Shown in pieces: positions 23,585-36,103 of a stretch of DNA of 64,000 nt (position 1 is the first letter of the stretch; each line of letters begins with the position of its first letter). The translations under genes were made by a program, and so were the position numbers. The stretch lies in assembly GCA_964020975.1 (NCBI GenBank), contig OZ026618.1:33817949-33881948 (forward strand), given 5' to 3'. Below the pieces are notes generated by a model. The model was not told where the DNA came from and made no database searches. It saw only the letters and a list, made by a program, of their open reading frames with translations. The DNA comes from Hermodice carunculata (Eukaryota > Annelida > Polychaeta > Eunicida > Amphinomidae).

Positions 23585-25445
23585 ACTGTTTCAGGCCTTT
23601 GTTGAAAAATGAAAGAGTTTCTTGTGGATGAAAGTATCTTGCATACACCAATTGCTAACTGTAAAAGAAAATCTGGAGAAGGCCTGAATAGCCTAGTTAC
23701 ATTCAGGGAGAAAATATTCCACATACTCCAGTCATTCTATAAGGAAAGACAGCGGGAAGGAGATGCAGGAGCACAAAAGAATGCCATAATTGAGACAGCA
23801 GCAAGGCTGATGAAAAGCAATATGAAAAAAGGTGTGCCACTACTAGTGATCACTACCCAAAATCATAACTCGTATTTGAGTCTGCATTGGCATTTCTTTG
23901 AGGTGCATATAGGAATATGTCTGTCACACAAATGGAAAGTGGCTCGTATTGGGCAAGCCATGGTACAAGCAGTCAGACCTTGGGCTGTCATCGAACCACT
24001 GCAGATTGGTCTTGCTGTTTAGGTCCCTTACCTATATCAGTCAAAATTCCTCGTTGCCAACCTGTGTAATATGGGCTATGGGTCGTCATGTGACAAAGTA
24101 CTGCAGTTTGAAAAAAAATGCAGCAAGATACGTCACACATGATTTGCTTGTTGAAGAACCAGACATATTTGACTGATCAGTGTTGTTTGCTGGTGACACT
24201 TTAAATCACAGCATTATCACCATTTATCGGCTTGATGGTACACATAACTTCCATGGAATGGGAATAATAGCTGTTTTGACACCAGGTTGAAAATTAAGTC
24301 ATCTGGTGAGAAGGCAGACAGTTTAAGAATTGAAGATTGCACAGATGTAAAAAAAATATATAAAAGAACATGGCTTTGCTTTGTCACCAATAATCTTCGC
24401 AACTTCAAGTTCCGACACCTCCCTGAATACCAAGCCTATGACATGATACTTAACATCTTCTGGGAGCTATCCTTCCATTTTGAGCAAAGAGTGCCAGGCT
24501 TGCAGGGGATGATGCATACCCTTCATACAGGAGAAACACACCCTGGTGCATCCTCCATTTTACATCTGCCAATGATTTAGATGTATATATGTGACAAGTC
24601 ATGCATTCTATTAACTTTGGACCTTCTGTCCAACATGGCCATAAGACATCATGTGTCTCCTGTGATCACCTTTGATCAACCACTGTAGTAGAATGCTGGC
24701 AAGATTATGAGTGTTTGTCCAGAGAGTTGCCTTTCGAAAGAGATCGTGCTGAATTTTACATGCCCATGAACCTGGTGGAGTAATAGGTACATGGATGGGG
24801 GAACAGGGCTCAAGAACACTTTAGAACTAGCACATGATGAAAATGCTGCAGTTCTTATGATGTGAAGAAAATCTGTTTAGAGGGCATTCTGTGGCCATAT
24901 ACTTATAAGTAAGCGTCAACATGAAATTATTATAGCATTTGTAGTGGATGAAAATCCTGACATCATGCATCAAGTAGAAGTGATTGAGAAAATGTATTCG
25001 TCCTAACTAACGGGTGACAGGTCACTTGAAAATCGTGAGGAATCTGCAGCAATTTAAAAGATCTAATTCATTGTAAGAAATCTGAACTTGCTCCACAATC
25101 CAAAATGGGTAAGGTGTGGCATCAAAAGATGCTCATAATGCTAGGACAATGATCAAGGTGGGTCCCATTGGGTCTTGGCAGAGCCACTTGCAGGCTGTTG
25201 CTGATGCCTGGCCAATATTAGCAGCAGCTCGTCACTATAATGACATGAGGTCTGCTTACTTCTATATACAAGAAATGAGAGAATTAGATAGCAAACTCAC
25301 AGTTTTGTATGAAAAGACTCAGAATGGCTTCCATGTGGTCTGGCGAGCAAACCAGCTTTGGGCAGGGCTCAGCAGTGATCCAGTCATCTTCAGTCAGATT
25401 CTGTTCAGCCAGTGGACAATGCTAAGGCCTGAATTTACAACCTAA
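23585..25445 (+). pseudogene. Broken copy of an uncharacterised invertebrate multicopy family
   Basis: Pieces in changing frames follow the order of a large uncharacterised protein family I recall from cnidarian, mollusc and other invertebrate genomes. In order: IIETAARLMKSNMK; EPLQIGLAV; LKKNAARYVTHDLL; a degraded 'DGHNTFHGMG'-like stretch near 24230; LQGMMHTLHTGETHPGAS with SILHLPMI; and near the end GSWQSHLQAVADAWPILAAA, AYFYIQEMREL and NGFHVV..ANQLWAGLSSD. The function of the family is unknown; its copy number suggests association with a mobile element. This copy has several frame changes and stops and cannot encode a protein. It lies in an intron of the lectin gene on the same strand. 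The family assignment is from memory. Confidence 0.6.
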
Positions 25446-26224
25446 ACTGTACTCATGTAATGTTGCTAAACAAATGTTTAAGAAAAAAAAATAGGTGTTC
25501 AGTTATTTTACTTCTCATGAAATATTTAGGGCCCTTTAGGTCTAGATTTTTTAATCTGTCACAAAAGATCTCGCACAAATACTGTTCAGAATTTAATTTG
25601 ATTGATACCAGTGGATTCCTCATCCATAAAAGCCACAGGCTATAGCCATTAATTATGTTTCTATCACAATTATTGCAGAAGGTGTGGCTTTTACAGTGCT
25701 TTTTCAGCCCGGTGGTGGCCATCTTGAAAATTACACAGATTTAACCCTTTTTCACTGGTCACATTTCAGTTGACTTTTTTCTTTACTTCAGCACACCCAT
25801 TAAAAATGAAAACCCTTTTTGCAATTTTTTTCAACTCAACTCATGACATAGGCAGAAATATCACATACTATGACACACGTTTTCCTGGTAACATCCTGTA
25901 TGATATTATGCATTACATTGCCTGAAATATTTTTTCATCAGCACACTACAGGCAGAGATATTAAAACAAGGGCTAGAGCCTAGTGTGGTTATCTGATCAC
26001 AGGTAATCACCATCTAGGCGCCTTGTTGCTCCCTCTGCTTATTCAATCCCTGTTTCTATAAACGTCTGCATTGTCGAAAAGGATATTTTCTGAAGATTTG
26101 AATCGGAACAAAATTTAAACTTTGTGAGCTGATTTTTGAAGAAACATACAGATTTGAAAAAAAAGTGTAGAATTCTATAAGGCATCTTTTGTACATATTT
26201 TCTCTATAACATTTTACATTGCAG
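25446..26224 (+). other. Intronic, no exon found
   Basis: This is where the exon for the N-terminal part of the MAM domain would be expected. I find no open stretch here with the conserved cysteine, tryptophan and aspartates of that part. Confidence 0.4.
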
Positions 26225-26286
26225 ATATACTGGGAAAACAGACATCATGCGCACTGAACCCAGTAGTGACCACACCAGTGGGAACG
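26225..26286 (+). CDS. MAM domain exon, part 1
   Basis: A 62-base exon between TTACATTGCAG and a donor G|GTATCC, entering in phase 2 and leaving in phase 1. It encodes YTGKTDIMRTEPSSDHTSGN, where TxPSxDHTSGNG is the conserved turn of MAM domains just before the strand carried by the next exon. Its phase-2 start means an earlier MAM exon (with the first cysteine and the 'DFDW' region) must end in phase 2. I could not find that exon. MAM domains are extracellular adhesion modules of about 160 residues. Confidence 0.7.
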
Positions 26287-26436
26287 GTATCCCATTTTGA
26301 TTTCTGACATAAATTGTTTGCTTCTCTTTTAACAAGTAAACATTTAAATGTTGGCTTATCACCTAGACATTCAGCCAATAATTCTACATTTATTTATACC
26401 AAAAGAAACATCATATTTTCTACATATTAGAGATCT

Positions 26437-26804
26437 TTCTTTCTGTCTGTCTTTCTTTCTTTCTTTCCTTTCTTTCTTTCTTCCTCTCCTTTTTCTCTCT
26501 TTCTTTTTCTTTCTGTCCGTCTGGCCGTTTTTAATTTTGTCTGTTGTTTTCTTCAGTGCATCATTTGAATTCTCTGGCATACAAAGAATGGCAGTGAGGG
26601 CTATAATTACAGAATTTTTGAAACTTATTTTGTCTAGACTTTTCTTGGAATCATGTTTTGAGAGAACACATTTTCTAGAATTTTACTTTCATACATATTT
26701 TGTCTTCACAATGCAAAGGGTTATAACTATCCTGAACAACAATCCAACAATGCTTGCAAAACTGTAATACACACCCAATGTAAACAAAAATAGACACACA
26801 CACG

Positions 26805-26862
<58 letters not shown>
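26437..26862. repeat. (TTTC)n and (CA)n(TA)n(TG)n microsatellites
   Basis: A TTTC-type tract at about 26437-26517 and a compound CA/TA/TG tract at about 26794-26862, both in the MAM intron. Confidence 0.95.
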
Positions 26863-26863
<1 letters not shown>

Positions 26864-27633
26864 ACATAAACGTGTGTGCATGCATATACGTGTTTACATC
26901 GATATTGAAAGTTAACATTTAATACCTTTGATGCACGTGCCATTCTAAATTGCACATGTGTGTGATATTATTTTGTCGACAAATCCCGAAGTTTAAATTC
27001 TGAAAATTATAGCTTAAACTTAAAAGCTTGGTCATCTATTACAATTCCACGCATGATATGACATTCCAGCTGCTATCTTATTTCATAAGGTCAAGCCAAT
27101 GACTACTGGTCAAGTCATGGGATGTAAAATAATGCTAACTTATGTACCCCTGTAGTTTAATTTTTAAGACAAACCTGTCAGGCATTTTCATTTTGTTTGT
27201 CCATATTCCTTTTTTTGCACAAAGCTTTGAGACATTTTTCATTTTGTTTTGTCCACATTCCTTTTTTTCTATAGCCCTTTCGGGAGGGGGTTCGTTTACA
27301 GTCATTTGTGTTTCTTAGATTAGTGTTCCTACTGTTGTTTACTACAAGCGAAATCAAACACAACCAGTTAAGTTTCTATGAAGCAATGATAGTAATGGAA
27401 CTGCAGCAGCTGGTGAATTGTGGGCTGTTTGAGCTACAGGCCCTTTTAAAGCATATGTCTTGCGTCCGTCAAACCCATAGCGTGTGCGTTTATAAACATT
27501 TGCCCCCTACAACTACCATGATGATTTACAGTTATATCTGTATCCAGTATGATAATGATAATGATTAGTATCATAATTATTACTGCTACTGCTTCTCCTA
27601 TTGATATTATCATTTTTGCATATACCGTCATAG

Positions 27634-27887
27634 GTTCTTATATGTACATCGGAACGTCAAGGCCACTCAAGCCTGGAGACACTGCACGACTATTGTCTCC
27701 ACTCATTTCCGTGATAGGAAAAGTTTATATATTGTTCTATCTTCACATGTACGGCACAAATACAGGGCAGCTGATACTCTGGGCAAAGTTAAGTCATACT
27801 CAAACGGAAATAATCAACATTACTGGCAACAAGGGATATCATTGGCATGCTGTAAATCTTCAGACAACTTTCACTCTGCCAACTGTT
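27634..27887 (+). CDS. MAM domain exon, part 2
   Basis: A 254-base exon (phase 1 in, phase 0 out) between GTCATAG and GTT|GTAAGT. It continues the previous exon with GSYMYIGTSRPLKPGDTARL, then LSPLISVIGKVYILFYLHMY and GTNTGQLILWAKL, then GNKGYHWHAVNLQ. These are the MAM landmarks: the Y(M/L)YI strand, the ARLLSPL motif, FxYHMYG followed by GxL, and the GNQGxxW motif. In most MAM domains a cysteine precedes the FxYHMYG strand; here that position holds valine or tyrosine, so one usual disulfide may be absent. Confidence 0.9.
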
Positions 27888-28162
27888 GTAAGTCCATCAA
27901 TCATCAATAGTTTATGTAAATTATCTGCTGGCATTACATCCATCTTAATAAGTTGTGGAATGTAGTGTTTTATTACACATCAAGACAACAGGTTATTTCA
28001 CCGAAAATAGTGAACTTGTTGATTAAATCTTTGTCTAATGAATATGCTATTGTTGTGTTTTACGTTAATACTAGGAAGGTAACAATGCTGATTAAAACAC
28101 AGGGCTCTCTCAAAAATGCTACAACTGTCATCGGAAATTGTCGGAAAAAATACAAAGTACAG

Positions 28163-28797
28163 TGTAACCTTCAATTACATCTGATTAGCCTTCACTCGGC
28201 TGTAGCTGGTATATAGCCATGGCAAGCAAAACGAAATAATAAATTCGAGAGAGGTTTTTTAACTTTAACAGTTCGCGTGTTTTATTCTTTCATAACTTGA
28301 ATGTTCAGTCACTGGTTTACATACCCGACACACAGTATCGCACTCGATACCTGATGAACAGGAGTCGAATATAGGCTCCTTGAGTATAGGTTCGATGTGT
28401 GATAGACAAAAATAGAACGAAATTTACCACACAATTCTACAACGCCATATTAAAAGTTAACAAAGTTTTAGAAATTACATCGGAAATACAAAACACGCAT
28501 AATGATGAGAGAATTTCAAATCTTTAGTCAAAGTATTTTACTTACATCTGCGTGGGCTTCCCAGCTTTCCTTATAACCCGGTTTTGGCACATGCGACAAT
28601 CAAAAAACTGATATTACACTGGCAGCTCCAGCGCGACGTGTCGGCATGTCCGTGACCATGCTTGCCTCTGCTACTCCCCCGCTTCCTTCTCATATTTCTT
28701 CCTAACACGTGTTTAAAGCGCGAGAAAGCCACACCCCAGCCACACATGACCAAAGTGACCTCTATTGATACTTTATTATATTAAAACTAAGCTAACA
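28163..28797 (-). repeat. BEL 3' LTR
   Basis: A 635-base terminal repeat starting TGTAACCTTCAATTACATCT and ending AACTAAGCTAACA on the + strand. It has TGT...ACA ends and is matched by the copy at 34782-35415. Confidence 0.95.
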
Positions 28798-29103
28798 CCG
28801 GCCCCTTAAATGAGCAGTCTCAACGTATCATTTACCAAACTAATACAAGCACTTTCAGCTTCAAATTTATCCATACCAACATAATACAATTCAGATCTGT
28901 ATCCCAAATCATGTAACATGGCTTATGTACCCTCAATGTCGCCTGCAAGTAAACACAACTTGTGTATCGGCCTGAACCATGTGTTGTTTCGAAATTTGAC
29001 CCTTACAGTTCACACGCACCCATCCTTGCCTGGGAAACACTCAACAACTGTCCCCAAGGGCCACTGATTTCTGGGTGAATTTTCATCTACTATCAGGACA
29101 ATA

Positions 29104-30150
29104 TCATTCACTTTGAGGTTTCTTTCCCTCTTTACCCACTTTTGTCTTTTTTTGCTGCTCCACTATGTAAACCCTGGTCCACCTACGCCAAAATATGTTG
29201 GCTAAATATTGCACTTGTTTCCAGCGCCTTTTACAGTATTTGTCATCGGGGCTAAAGACGCCAATTGGCATGGGACTGTGTGCTCGAAGAATCAAAATAT
29301 GATTCGGTGTCAGTGCTTCACTATCTCTGGGATCATTGGATATCTTTGTCAATGGTCTGCCACTAATTATACTTTCTACCTCACACAATAGTGTAGTTAT
29401 CCCTTCGTCAGGTAACTCCCGTTCTTTCACTAAGCCACTCAAGACTTTTCTCATGGTCCTAATTTGGCGTTCCCACACGCCACCCATGTGGGATGCTCGT
29501 GGGGGATTAAACAGCCATTGAATCTCTTTCTGTTGTAGAAATTCGTTAATATTCTGATCGTTCCATGACCTAATGGATTCCTTGAGTTCCCTGTAGGCCC
29601 CTCTCAGATTGGACCCGTTGTCTGACCTAATTTGTTCGGGTCGGCCCCTGCTTATAAACCTATTCAATGCTCTAATGAATGAATCCGTCTCTAAGCTGTG
29701 AGCTACCTCAATATGTAAAGCTCTCGAAGTCAAGCAAGTGAATACACAGCCATAACGTTTCACCATAGCACGGCCATGTTTCACTAAAAATGGACCAAAA
29801 TAATCCACTCCTGCAAATGTAAAAGCTGGTTTATCTGGTGTAACCCTTTCTAACGGAAGGTCAGCCATTTTCTGTTTACATGGAGGGGATGTTCTACGCT
29901 TACACTCAAAACAGCCTTGGACCACTATATTTACTGCCTGTCTACCACCAACCACCCAGTAGTTTCTTCATACCAGCGACAACACGTGTTCGACCCCTGA
30001 GTGACCTGCCATGTGATGGCAGTGACGGACTCTCAATGTCACTATGTGGTTCCTCTTTGGCAGTGTGGACTGATGTATAGCTACATCATTGCATGACGCA
30101 TTCCTCATGCGTCCCCCAATACAAATCACTCCGTTTATTATTATAGGGTC
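29104..30150 (-). pseudogene. BEL integrase region (fossil)
   Basis: The integrase part of the fossil. A zinc-binding HH-CC-like region is followed by a DDE core with the contexts FAGVDYFGPF, IRSDNGSN and HMGGVWER for the three acidic residues. A DUF5641-like C-terminus contains TPNHIL and RRWKQVQYL. All are typical of BEL/Pao integrases. Confidence 0.85.
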
Positions 30151-32090
30151 TAACTTTCCTATCGAACTCGACTTGTGCACCCCTTTTGATTCTGTTACAT
30201 TAGCTTTCCTTTCAAGCTCTCTTATTTTCTGGCCAAAGTGTCGTTTCTGAACGTATTTGATTGTTTCTACTTCAGCTGATTTCAACTCTTGCACGGTCAA
30301 AGCACCCAAGTTTTCAGACAGCAAACCTACATGTACGTTCATGCCCTTCCTTTTGAGCACCATATTTCTCAATTTGTTCTTAACTCTCAATATCCAGGCA
30401 ACACTTTTCTTTAACTTGTACCAAGAAGAATGGCTCTCTATGAGGCGTTTTACAGTACATCCGACCTCGCCTGTTACATAAACCTGACTTTCTTTCTTTA
30501 CTTCAGGGTCATGTTGCGAAATGCTGGTTAGTGTCGGATTTCTAGGCCACGTGTCTGGATGCTGGCTCAAGAACTGTGGCCCATGTAGCCACCTATAACT
30601 GTCAATTAACTCACTCGTGGTCAATCCATGTGACAAATCGTCACCAGGATTTTCAGATGTCCCAACCAACCGAAACTGTGATGGTTTTGTGTGCTCGTGA
30701 ATGAATGCAAGTCTGTTAGCAACATACACATTGAACCGTTTGCTTTCATTGGCAATGTACTGCAGTACGACTGTGCTATCTGTCCAGAATACAGATTCCT
30801 GTACAGGAACCGTTAACTCTCTTCGGAGCATTGCATCAATTTCCACAGCCAAAGTGACTGCAGTTAACTCTAACCGCACGATGGTCATTTGCTTAATTGG
30901 CGCCACTCGTGATTTGGCCATTATTAGGTAACTCTTTACCCTGCCTTCTGAATTTGTAACTCGCAAGTAGGCCACCATCCCATATGCCTTCAAGCTACTG
31001 TCACAAAAATAGTGAATCTGATGCCTTGCATCATCAAACTCAGAGGGAATCAGACACCTTTCTACTTTAAAATTTACCAGAACTGATAGGTCATTAACCG
31101 AACCCGTCCACTGCTCTAACTGCACAACAGGAATAGGCTCATCCCACTCAAACCTGCTTTGACACAACTCTTGCATGATAAGTTTTGCAGGCAATACAAA
31201 GGGAGCTACCAGACCCAGCGGATCGTATACCGAGCTCAAAATGCTTAACAAACCCCTCCTCGTCCGCGGTTTCTCTTTATTGACTGTTTTGAAGCCAAAA
31301 CTGTCAGACTCAACTTCCCAATAAACTCTTAATGCTCGCTCTGCAGGCAACCTATTCTGATCAAGATTGACTTCCTTCACCCCTTTTGCTAATTCTGACT
31401 CGGGGATGGACTTGAGCACTCGTTGGTCACTACTAATCCATTCCGTAAGCCTGAAGCCTCCCCTTGCTAATAACTCCTTAAGATCAGCCACTAAGGGTAT
31501 TGCCTGGGCTGCAGACCTCACCGATGTCAGTAAATCGTCCACATAAAAATCTCTGTCAACAGCTTGTGCAACAGTCTTGTCATAATTTTGACTCTCATCT
31601 TTTGCTAAACGTTTTAAAGCGTAATTAGCACAGCTTGGGCTCCAAATACCCCCAAAACAGATTAACTTTCATCCTATATTCAACAACAGATTTCGAAAAG
31701 TCCCCATTTTCAAACCACAAAAATCTCAGAACGTCACGGTCGTCTGGGCTAACTGACAGCTGTAAAAGCATTTCTTGCACGTCTGAAATTAACCCTACCG
31801 GCCCCTGTCTAAATCTTAGCAGGACTCCCACTAATGTATTCAACAGGTCTGGTACCCTCAATGTTTTCTCATTCAGACATGTACCGTTATACTTGGCCGC
31901 ACAATCAAATACGATTCTAACCTTTTCAGGGTTTTGTGCATGTAAGACAGCATGATGAGGGAGATAGTTCACTTTCCCGTCATTACGCCCTAACTCGTCT
32001 TCGGGAATTCTTTCCGCATACCCCTTGTCAATCAAGTTTTGAATCTCAGCCTTGTACCTTTCATATAGAACATTGTGTCTTTATAGCCTC
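30150..32090 (-). pseudogene. BEL reverse transcriptase and RNase H region (fossil)
   Basis: Reverse transcriptase motifs include HHAVLHAQNPEKVRIVFDCA and GPVGLISDVQEMLLQ. An SVYDPLGLVAPF connection follows, then the RNase H-like region with HYFCDSSLKAYG and SVFWTDSTVVLQYI. This is the usual Pao order, and the region is decayed. Confidence 0.85.
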
Positions 32091-32094
32091 TTAC

Positions 32095-34680
32095 TTAAAA
32101 CAGTAATCGGCTCTCTGCCATTGTTTTATTGTTGGGAAGATCCGGCGAATTTTGTTTGAAGGGAATGGGGAGCTCATAGTGTCCCTCGACCTTTATGATA
32201 TTCTGATCCCACATAGACAATACTCTACGATCCTGAACTGATGTTCCTAATTTGTCTGTATACATCATTTCACCCGATTCAACTTCCGAGAACTTCTGTT
32301 CCTGCTCTTGCAGATTATTTGCATGTGTGAAATTACTATGTGCCACATTGACACCTGCATTAGATGTCTGACGGCTTCCCAAAGGACCAATTACAGCCCA
32401 GCCTAGCAGTGTCTTAACAGCGTAAGGTTCACCTTTCTTGTCATGCCTGATTTCCGTCGGTAACAGTACTTCAGGCGTGTCCTGTCCAATTAACAAATGT
32501 ACACTGTTTTTGTCAATTTCTGGTATTTGAATTCCTTTGAGATGTGACCATTTCTTTATGTCGTTTTGACTTGCAATATTATCTGCACAAATAGACATAT
32601 TTTGTCGGATATACACCCTGCGTAGCTCGACCACACTTTTGCTTGACCCATCTGCTTGTGATACTCGTATGCTAACAACTTCAGTGTCAACACTTGTCAT
32701 GCTGGATGTCAAGGTTGTCAGTGATAGTTTTTCCTCTCTACCCTTGATACCAAGCTGTTTAGCAAGCTCTGATGAACAGAAAGAGCTGGTAGAACCACTG
32801 TCCAATAACGCATACGTGTGCAGGCTGCGCCTGCCTCCCATTGTCTTGACCTTGACTGGCACTATGGGTAGTGCCACCCTTGTAGCCCCGGCCCCTATAA
32901 CACTATGCCCCTCTTCAGCATGAGAGTAGCCTGCATGTTCCCCATTTTCAGCATTTTGCTGGTCATTGGCTAATTTAGGTACCCTTTCAACTGGGGTCTC
33001 AGGTTTTTTACTTATGTGTAGCCATTTACTGTGTTTTTTACCACAACCAGGCACTGTACATGACAACTGTTTCTTACATGGATCAGACCTGTGACCTGGC
33101 AATAAACAGTTATCACAAAGTCGTTTGCTTCTGCTGAATTTAAACCTTTCCTCACGCCTTAACTCTTTAAATGCCTCACAGTTATGCAAAGCGTGATCCC
33201 CTTCACATAAAACACATGTTCTTGTACGATTTGTACCACCTGAACCATTACTTTCATTTTGTACCCTTTCGGTTCTTTGACCACCTTTGGCACCAGTCTG
33301 TACACTGTAATTTGACCACTTGGTTTTCGAACCACGTGACCACACTTTATTTGCTTCCATAACCTTACCATCAACAGGATCTGAAACCTCTTGAGCCGCT
33401 TAATGCACAAATTTGCAAATATCATCAAATTCAGGAACTCTCTCGTAATTTTTGCGTATCTTTCTCACTTCTCTTCTCCGCCTAACTTGTAGAAAAAACG
33501 GGAGCTTTTCTACTATTTTAACGAGGTTTATCTGGTTGTTCATTTCATTTGTTTTACCCATGGCATGGAGAACTTCCCTACAACCTTTCAGTTCATCTGC
33601 AAATTCGACCAGAGAGGCACTACATTTGCTCTAATATTTTGCTTTTTGGTGATATGTTGTACCCACCCTTCTGTAATACTGTACTCATTTCCAAACCTTT
33701 CTTTCAACATTTTCCTGGCCTTCATATAACCTTCACTAGGCGGCATAATGGCACAACATTCAATCAACTTTCTGGCCTTACCTGTACAGTGTTGCAATAA
33801 CTGGGACAATTTTGTGTTGTCGTCAATAGCTTCTCTATCGACATTATTTCCAATTGCCCTAATAAACAACCAATACTTTAATGGATCACCATCAAAACTC
33901 ATGTGCTCTACCTTGGGCAATTGTAGCACTGATAACATGTGTCTTTGCTTTTCTTGGTTTGCTTAAATAGCATTTATCAAGGAATCATCGTTCTCATTTC
34001 TTACACTTTCATGAGACACTGTGGGTCTTGGCTGAAATGCCAGCGCGTTGGCGTTCTGTCCCGCCAATGGCGCCGCTCTTGGCTCCACGTGGTCAACTGG
34101 TTCTCAGGTGTATATTACACTGGCACGGTCATACTCAAATCGTTGTTCTGCCTCCTGATAGGCTCTTTCCTCGGCTTCTGCTACCGCAATGTTCGTGGTC
34201 AATTCTAACTTTTCCTTTCTTTGTTTCAGTTCGAGTTCTGCCTGTGCTAATTTTTGTTTCTCTTGTAATGCTGCTTGCTGTGCCTGCAGCGCTGCCTTTC
34301 TTGCCGCGGCCCTGGCCCTTTCACTAGCCAAAGAGCCATTTGATCTACGACTGGACCTTCTGGATCCATTCTCACTTTCTGCTGGCTCAATGACTTGGGC
34401 GTCATAGCTTATTCCCGCTAGCTGCAGGCACATTGTTATTTCATCCCTCACGGAAATGAAGTAATCTGGAGGGTCATCTGGTGACGCGTGCGACTCAAAG
34501 GAATCTGAGAACTTTTTAAACGCATTTTTTAGTTCTTGCGCTTTTGCGCAAACTTGTACTCAATCCGCTTCTTCATTGATAAGCGCAATCAATTCGTTCT
34601 TTCGCCTCGTTACAAGCGACTTGGCTGCAGTTCTGGCCTTCTTTAGTTCTTCTTGACCTCTCTCAGCCATATTTGGGAAA
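32095..34680 (-). pseudogene. BEL gag and aspartic protease region (fossil)
   Basis: A coiled, glutamine/alanine-rich gag start is followed by the DUF1759-type gag region (FDGDPLKYWLFIRA), then CCHC-like zinc knuckles (CDNCLLPGH and neighbours) and a retropepsin-like site (ALLDSGSTSSFCS). The region is decayed. Confidence 0.8.
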
Positions 34681-34781
34681 TGAGATATATACCAAGAAAT
34701 CCGGCTATAAAATCCGAAGAAAGCCTATCACTGTTGTCCAGTGTGGGTCTCCAAATTAAAAACTAGATATCGAACTTTAGA

Positions 34782-35415
34782 TGTAACCTTCAATTACATC
34801 TGATTAACCTTCACTTGGCTGTAGCTGGTATATAGCCATGGCAAGCAAAACGAAATAACAAGTTCGAGAAAGGTTCTCTTAACTTTAACAGTTCGCGTGT
34901 TTATTCTTTCATAACTTGAATGTTCTGTCACTGGTTTACATTCCCGACACACAGTATCACACTCGATACCTGATCAACAGGAGTCGAATATAGGCTCCTT
35001 GAGAATAGTTTCGATCTGTAATACACAAAAATAGAACAAAATTTACCACACAATTCTACACCGCCATATTAAAAGTTAACAAAGTTTTAGAAATGACATC
35101 GGAAATAGAAAACACGCATAATGATGAGAGAATTTCAAATCTCTAGTCAAAGTATTTTACTTACATCTGTGTGGGCTTCCCAGCTTTCCCTATAACCTGG
35201 TTTTGGCACATGCGACAATCAAAAAACTCATATTGCACTGGCAGCTCCAGCGTGACGTGTCGGCATGTCCGTGACCATGCTTGCCTCTGCTTCTCCCCCG
35301 CTTCCTTCTCATATTTCTTCCTAACATGTGTTTAAAGCGCAGGAAAGCCACACCCAGCCACACATGACCAAAGTGACCTCTGTTGATACTTTATTATATT
35401 AAAACTAAGCTAACA
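34782..35415 (-). repeat. BEL 5' LTR
   Basis: A 634-base repeat aligned end to end with 28163-28797. It differs by scattered substitutions and two one-base length changes. Confidence 0.95.
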
Positions 35416-35442
35416 TACAGTACTATATTTTACTCTTTGCAG

Positions 35443-35509
35443 CTTATATTTGAGGCAACAGGACCACATTTCAGAGGGCATATTGCAATTGATGACATAA
35501 TTGTATCGC
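35443..35509 (+). CDS. MAM domain exon, part 3
   Basis: A 67-base exon (phase 0 in, phase 1 out) between CTCTTTGCAG and C|GTAAGC. It encodes LIFEATGPHFRGHIAIDDI then IVS, the closing strands of a MAM domain (VFEA..G.GY.GDIAIDDI). The phase-0 start matches the phase-0 end at 27887, 7.5 kb upstream, and the BEL element fills almost all of the gap. The acceptor is only 23 bases from the BEL target duplication, yet it keeps a pyrimidine tract. Confidence 0.9.
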
Positions 35510-36103
35510 GTAAGCTAACAATTACAACAAATTCCAGGAATTTAAAACGAAATTAGTCCACTGACAGATATATCTTTAATCATGTTATGCACCATACAGT
35601 TTTGCAAATAAATTTGACAATCGCGTTTACAGTAAGACGGGTTTTTGTATCTTTTCTCTCTAGCTGGATCAGTTTCTTTGTTTTGGGGTAGATCTAGTTC
35701 AAAGGCTGGATTTATAGTACATTCTAATTTGCGACAAAATAAACACAGCATGTCCTAAACATTAATAAAAAAGGTAATATAAAGGAGCTTTTTGTTGTTT
35801 TCTTTACGACAGTATACACAAAACATCGTAACAGGCATGTTTGTGTTTTTAGTAGGGCCATCTGGGCGTACTTGAAAGTATCGAGACATTAAAAAATTAC
35901 AAATGTATGCTACGCTCTGGAATTGAACATTAAGATACCAGCTTTGGAAGGAATGTGACCATGTATTCATGTATAACTAAGAAAAACTGAAGAGTCTCCC
36001 TGTTTATACGTTGTCTTTGATAGCTTGTTTTGCCAACATATTGTATACTCTTCTTAGACTGTAAAATATGAAATATTCATTTTTTTATCATGATATGCTT
36101 TAG
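35510..36103 (+). other. Intron, no feature
   Basis: AT-rich intron between the MAM end and the first cysteine module. Nothing recognised. Confidence 0.5.

Larger units (their letters stand above)
28158..35420 (-). mobile_element. BEL/Pao LTR retrotransposon fossil
   Basis: A 7.25-kb element on the - strand, bounded by LTRs at 28163-28797 and 34782-35415 and flanked by a 5-base target duplication (TACAG at 28158-28162 and 35416-35420). The order gag, aspartic protease, reverse transcriptase, RNase H and integrase (right to left), with the Pao-type peptidase and RNase H arrangement, identifies BEL/Pao. The coding part is broken, with roughly half a dozen interruptions. The two LTRs differ at about 36 of 634 positions by my count (near 6%), so the insertion is moderately old. 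It lies within the intron between two MAM exons, opposite to the gene. Confidence 0.95.

Noticed and set aside
25975-26008. Possible N-terminal MAM exon ending before GTAATC
   Set aside because: An in-frame stop lies nine codons upstream and there is no acceptor, so the MAM cysteine and DFDW region cannot be there.
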